From Pseudomonadota bacterium (lineage in GTDB: Bacteria; Pseudomonadota; Gammaproteobacteria; Burkholderiales; Burkholderiaceae_C): 48,821 bases of DNA. Position numbers and translations under genes: made by a program. The first letter of the stretch is position 1; every line of letters starts with the position of its first letter. A model generated the notes under the pieces. That model had not been told where the DNA came from, ran no database searches, and saw nothing but the letters and a program-made list of their open reading frames with translations. The stretch spans positions 55,209 through 104,029 of the forward strand of contig JAFEEF010000028.1 of NCBI GenBank assembly GCA_018241265.1, in the 5' to 3' direction. Positions 48,418-48,821 of this stretch are shown piece after piece.

Positions 48418-48821
<404 letters not shown>

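Overview
The window looks like chromosomal DNA from a high-GC betaproteobacterium, probably order Burkholderiales. I infer this from the strongly GC-rich codon third positions, the aspS - nudB - endonuclease/exonuclease/phosphatase - clsB order, a Bug-type tripartite-tricarboxylate receptor, a PEP-CTERM surface protein, and TamAB, MoxR and VWA proteins that read like that order. Genes are tightly packed with many 1-14 bp overlaps. I see no phage, IS element, CRISPR array, rRNA or replication origin. Genus cannot be named from this sequence alone.

Left part (1-17,000). It begins inside aspS and continues into a small toxin-antitoxin pair (Phd-type antitoxin with a CcdB-type toxin). A near-continuous + strand operon follows: nudB, an endonuclease/exonuclease/phosphatase protein, cardiolipin synthase clsB, and a ligase-associated exonuclease with an ATP-dependent DNA ligase. 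The helicase partner of that repair set lies about 5.9 kb further on (13,323-15,845). Between them sit an asparaginase, a ChaN-like haem lipoprotein, a serine carboxypeptidase, a DUF429 protein and a K+/H+ antiporter. A YkvA-like membrane protein and a WYL regulator close the block.

Middle part (17,000-25,300). On the minus strand a GntR/HutC regulator is followed by a LOG-family protein and arginase. Divergent from the regulator is the most coherent metabolic unit of the window: suyA, suyB, a D-2-hydroxyacid dehydrogenase (slcC-like), an LDH2-type dehydrogenase (comC-like) and a Bug solute receptor. Together these fit 3-sulfolactate degradation. The two dehydrogenases would interconvert (S)- and (R)-sulfolactate through sulfopyruvate, and SuyAB would split (R)-sulfolactate to pyruvate and sulfite. 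A perfect palindromic operator and a good sigma70 promoter lie between regulator and operon. moeB and ctpA (minus strand) follow, with an intrinsic terminator between them.

Right part (25,300-48,821). This holds a WXXGXW-repeat exported protein, trxC, an M28 aminopeptidase, a VOC protein, several very small unknown genes, a PEP-CTERM protein, a sterol-desaturase-like membrane hydroxylase, a candidate small RNA with a strong terminator, tRNA-Arg(CCT), tamB/tamA (outer-membrane assembly or lipid transport), a diguanylate cyclase and a CoxE-like VWA protein. The VWA gene and the MoxR ATPase fragment at the right edge normally sit together. Here they are separated by about 6.2 kb carrying a large secreted alpha/beta hydrolase, a degenerate stretch with remnants of an SdrD-B-like adhesin and a TolC-family efflux protein, an S9 peptidase and an acetyltransferase. 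That interval is the clearest sign of rearrangement in the window.
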